In this document: positions 63,531 to 64,000 of the stretch, piece after piece
How positions within the stretch are numbered: the stretch's first letter is position 1
How the letters are laid out: every line of letters starts with the position of its first letter
Source: Heterobilharzia americana
Lineage: Eukaryota; Platyhelminthes; Trematoda; Strigeidida; Schistosomatidae
Assembly (NCBI GenBank): GCA_944470555.2
Contig: OX104128.1
Location: 37,431,920 to 37,495,919 of the forward strand
Reading direction: 5' to 3'
DNA: 64,000 bases
Made by a program: the position numbers and the translations under genes
The notes under the pieces: model-generated
What the model was told of the DNA's origin: nothing
The model's database searches: none
The model's input: only the letters and a program-made list of their open reading frames with translations

Positions 63531-64000
63531 GCGCGTAGTCGCTGAATGGCACTTAAATTTGATGCGATCTCGACATTTGACAGATAAGATCGTTTCGCCT
63601 AACTGAATTTATAGGACCTTCAAATTCAGTGTCATTCTGAGTGGGTTTTGCATTTTAGTGTTAGAAATACTATCCAGTAAATAATGCTATATCTCTGTGA
63701 GCCACTCCTAACGTATCCTTACTTGAGTACTTTTCTGTCACTGAACGTTGTTAATCTTATCTGACTTCACATTTATATCATATTATTTCCATCCCATTTT
63801 TCTGCATACGATAAAGTTGTTAAGTAAATAAATAGCTTAACAAATTGCACAAGATATTTAGCTTTTCCACTAAAAGCAGCATATCACGTAAATAGTTTTC
63901 GAGAATCGGGCGTAATGACTTGTGAAATCATTTCCATAAGCAGGATATAAGGTTTAATCAAACACACAAAACCACGATCTATTTTATCAACATAATAATA
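63531..64000. other. Upstream intron to window edge; next GCP3 exon not found
   Basis: The minus strand was searched for an exon ending in phase 1; an open stretch around 63850-63930 (ENYLRDMLLLVEKL) has no acceptor and does not resemble GCP3. Confidence 0.35.

Noticed and set aside
63850..63930. Upstream GCP3 exon (ENYLRDMLLLVEKL frame)
   Set aside because: No acceptor precedes it and it does not resemble the N-terminal part of GCP3.

Overview
The window looks like nuclear DNA of a schistosome blood fluke. It is AT-rich, with one very long gene of short exons and huge introns packed with schistosome-type retroelements: SR2-like RTE non-LTR elements, Penelope-like elements (PLEs) with GIY-YIG endonuclease remnants, and Smα-type SINEs carrying hammerhead ribozymes. 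The genus is inferred from these repeat families; the species cannot be fixed from sequence alone.

Only one host gene is recognised. It encodes gamma-tubulin complex component 3 (GCP3/TUBGCP3) and lies on the minus strand. Eleven coding exons run from 63018 down to the stop at 8960; the N-terminal part (about 245 residues by comparison with human) lies beyond the right edge. The exons join in phase through GT-AG introns of 1.6 to 10 kb and give about 807 codons including the stop, covering most of both GRIP domains. Coding sequence is only 2.4 kb of the 54 kb gene body. A 105-nt in-frame candidate cassette exon lies at 52476-52580. The last exon carries a Ser/Gln-rich tail not found in the human protein.

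Layout. 1-2100: dead PLE. 2100-8030: mostly unrecognised sequence with a PLE scrap, a SINE and a possible solo LTR. 8030-8450: Smα copy with a ribozyme and a foldback, just downstream of the gene. 8960-13660: the two last exons with PLE and RTE fragments between them. 13.7-23.6 kb: the largest intron, with a TIR element containing a tRNA-like core, a truncated RTE and two PLEs. 23.6-30.5 kb: three exons plus RTE 3' ends and hairpins. 30.5-38.2 kb: a full-length RTE with a 12-bp target duplication and a second RTE insertion with its own 14-bp duplication. 38.2-48.2 kb: three exons plus CR1-like, PLE and RTE copies. 48.2-53.6 kb: a cluster of a second ribozyme-bearing SINE-like family and a defective RTE copy. 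53.6-64 kb: RTE 3' fragments, Smα copies and the first two visible exons.

The most interesting signals are these: a second tRNA-like SINE family, distinct from Smα, with its own hammerhead core; a set of RTE copies that share the same stop codons yet carry independent target duplications, suggesting mobilisation of a dead lineage in trans; near-perfect hairpins and a TIR element close upstream of GCP3 3' splice sites; and the candidate cassette exon. All splicing and ribozyme activity is inferred from sequence.
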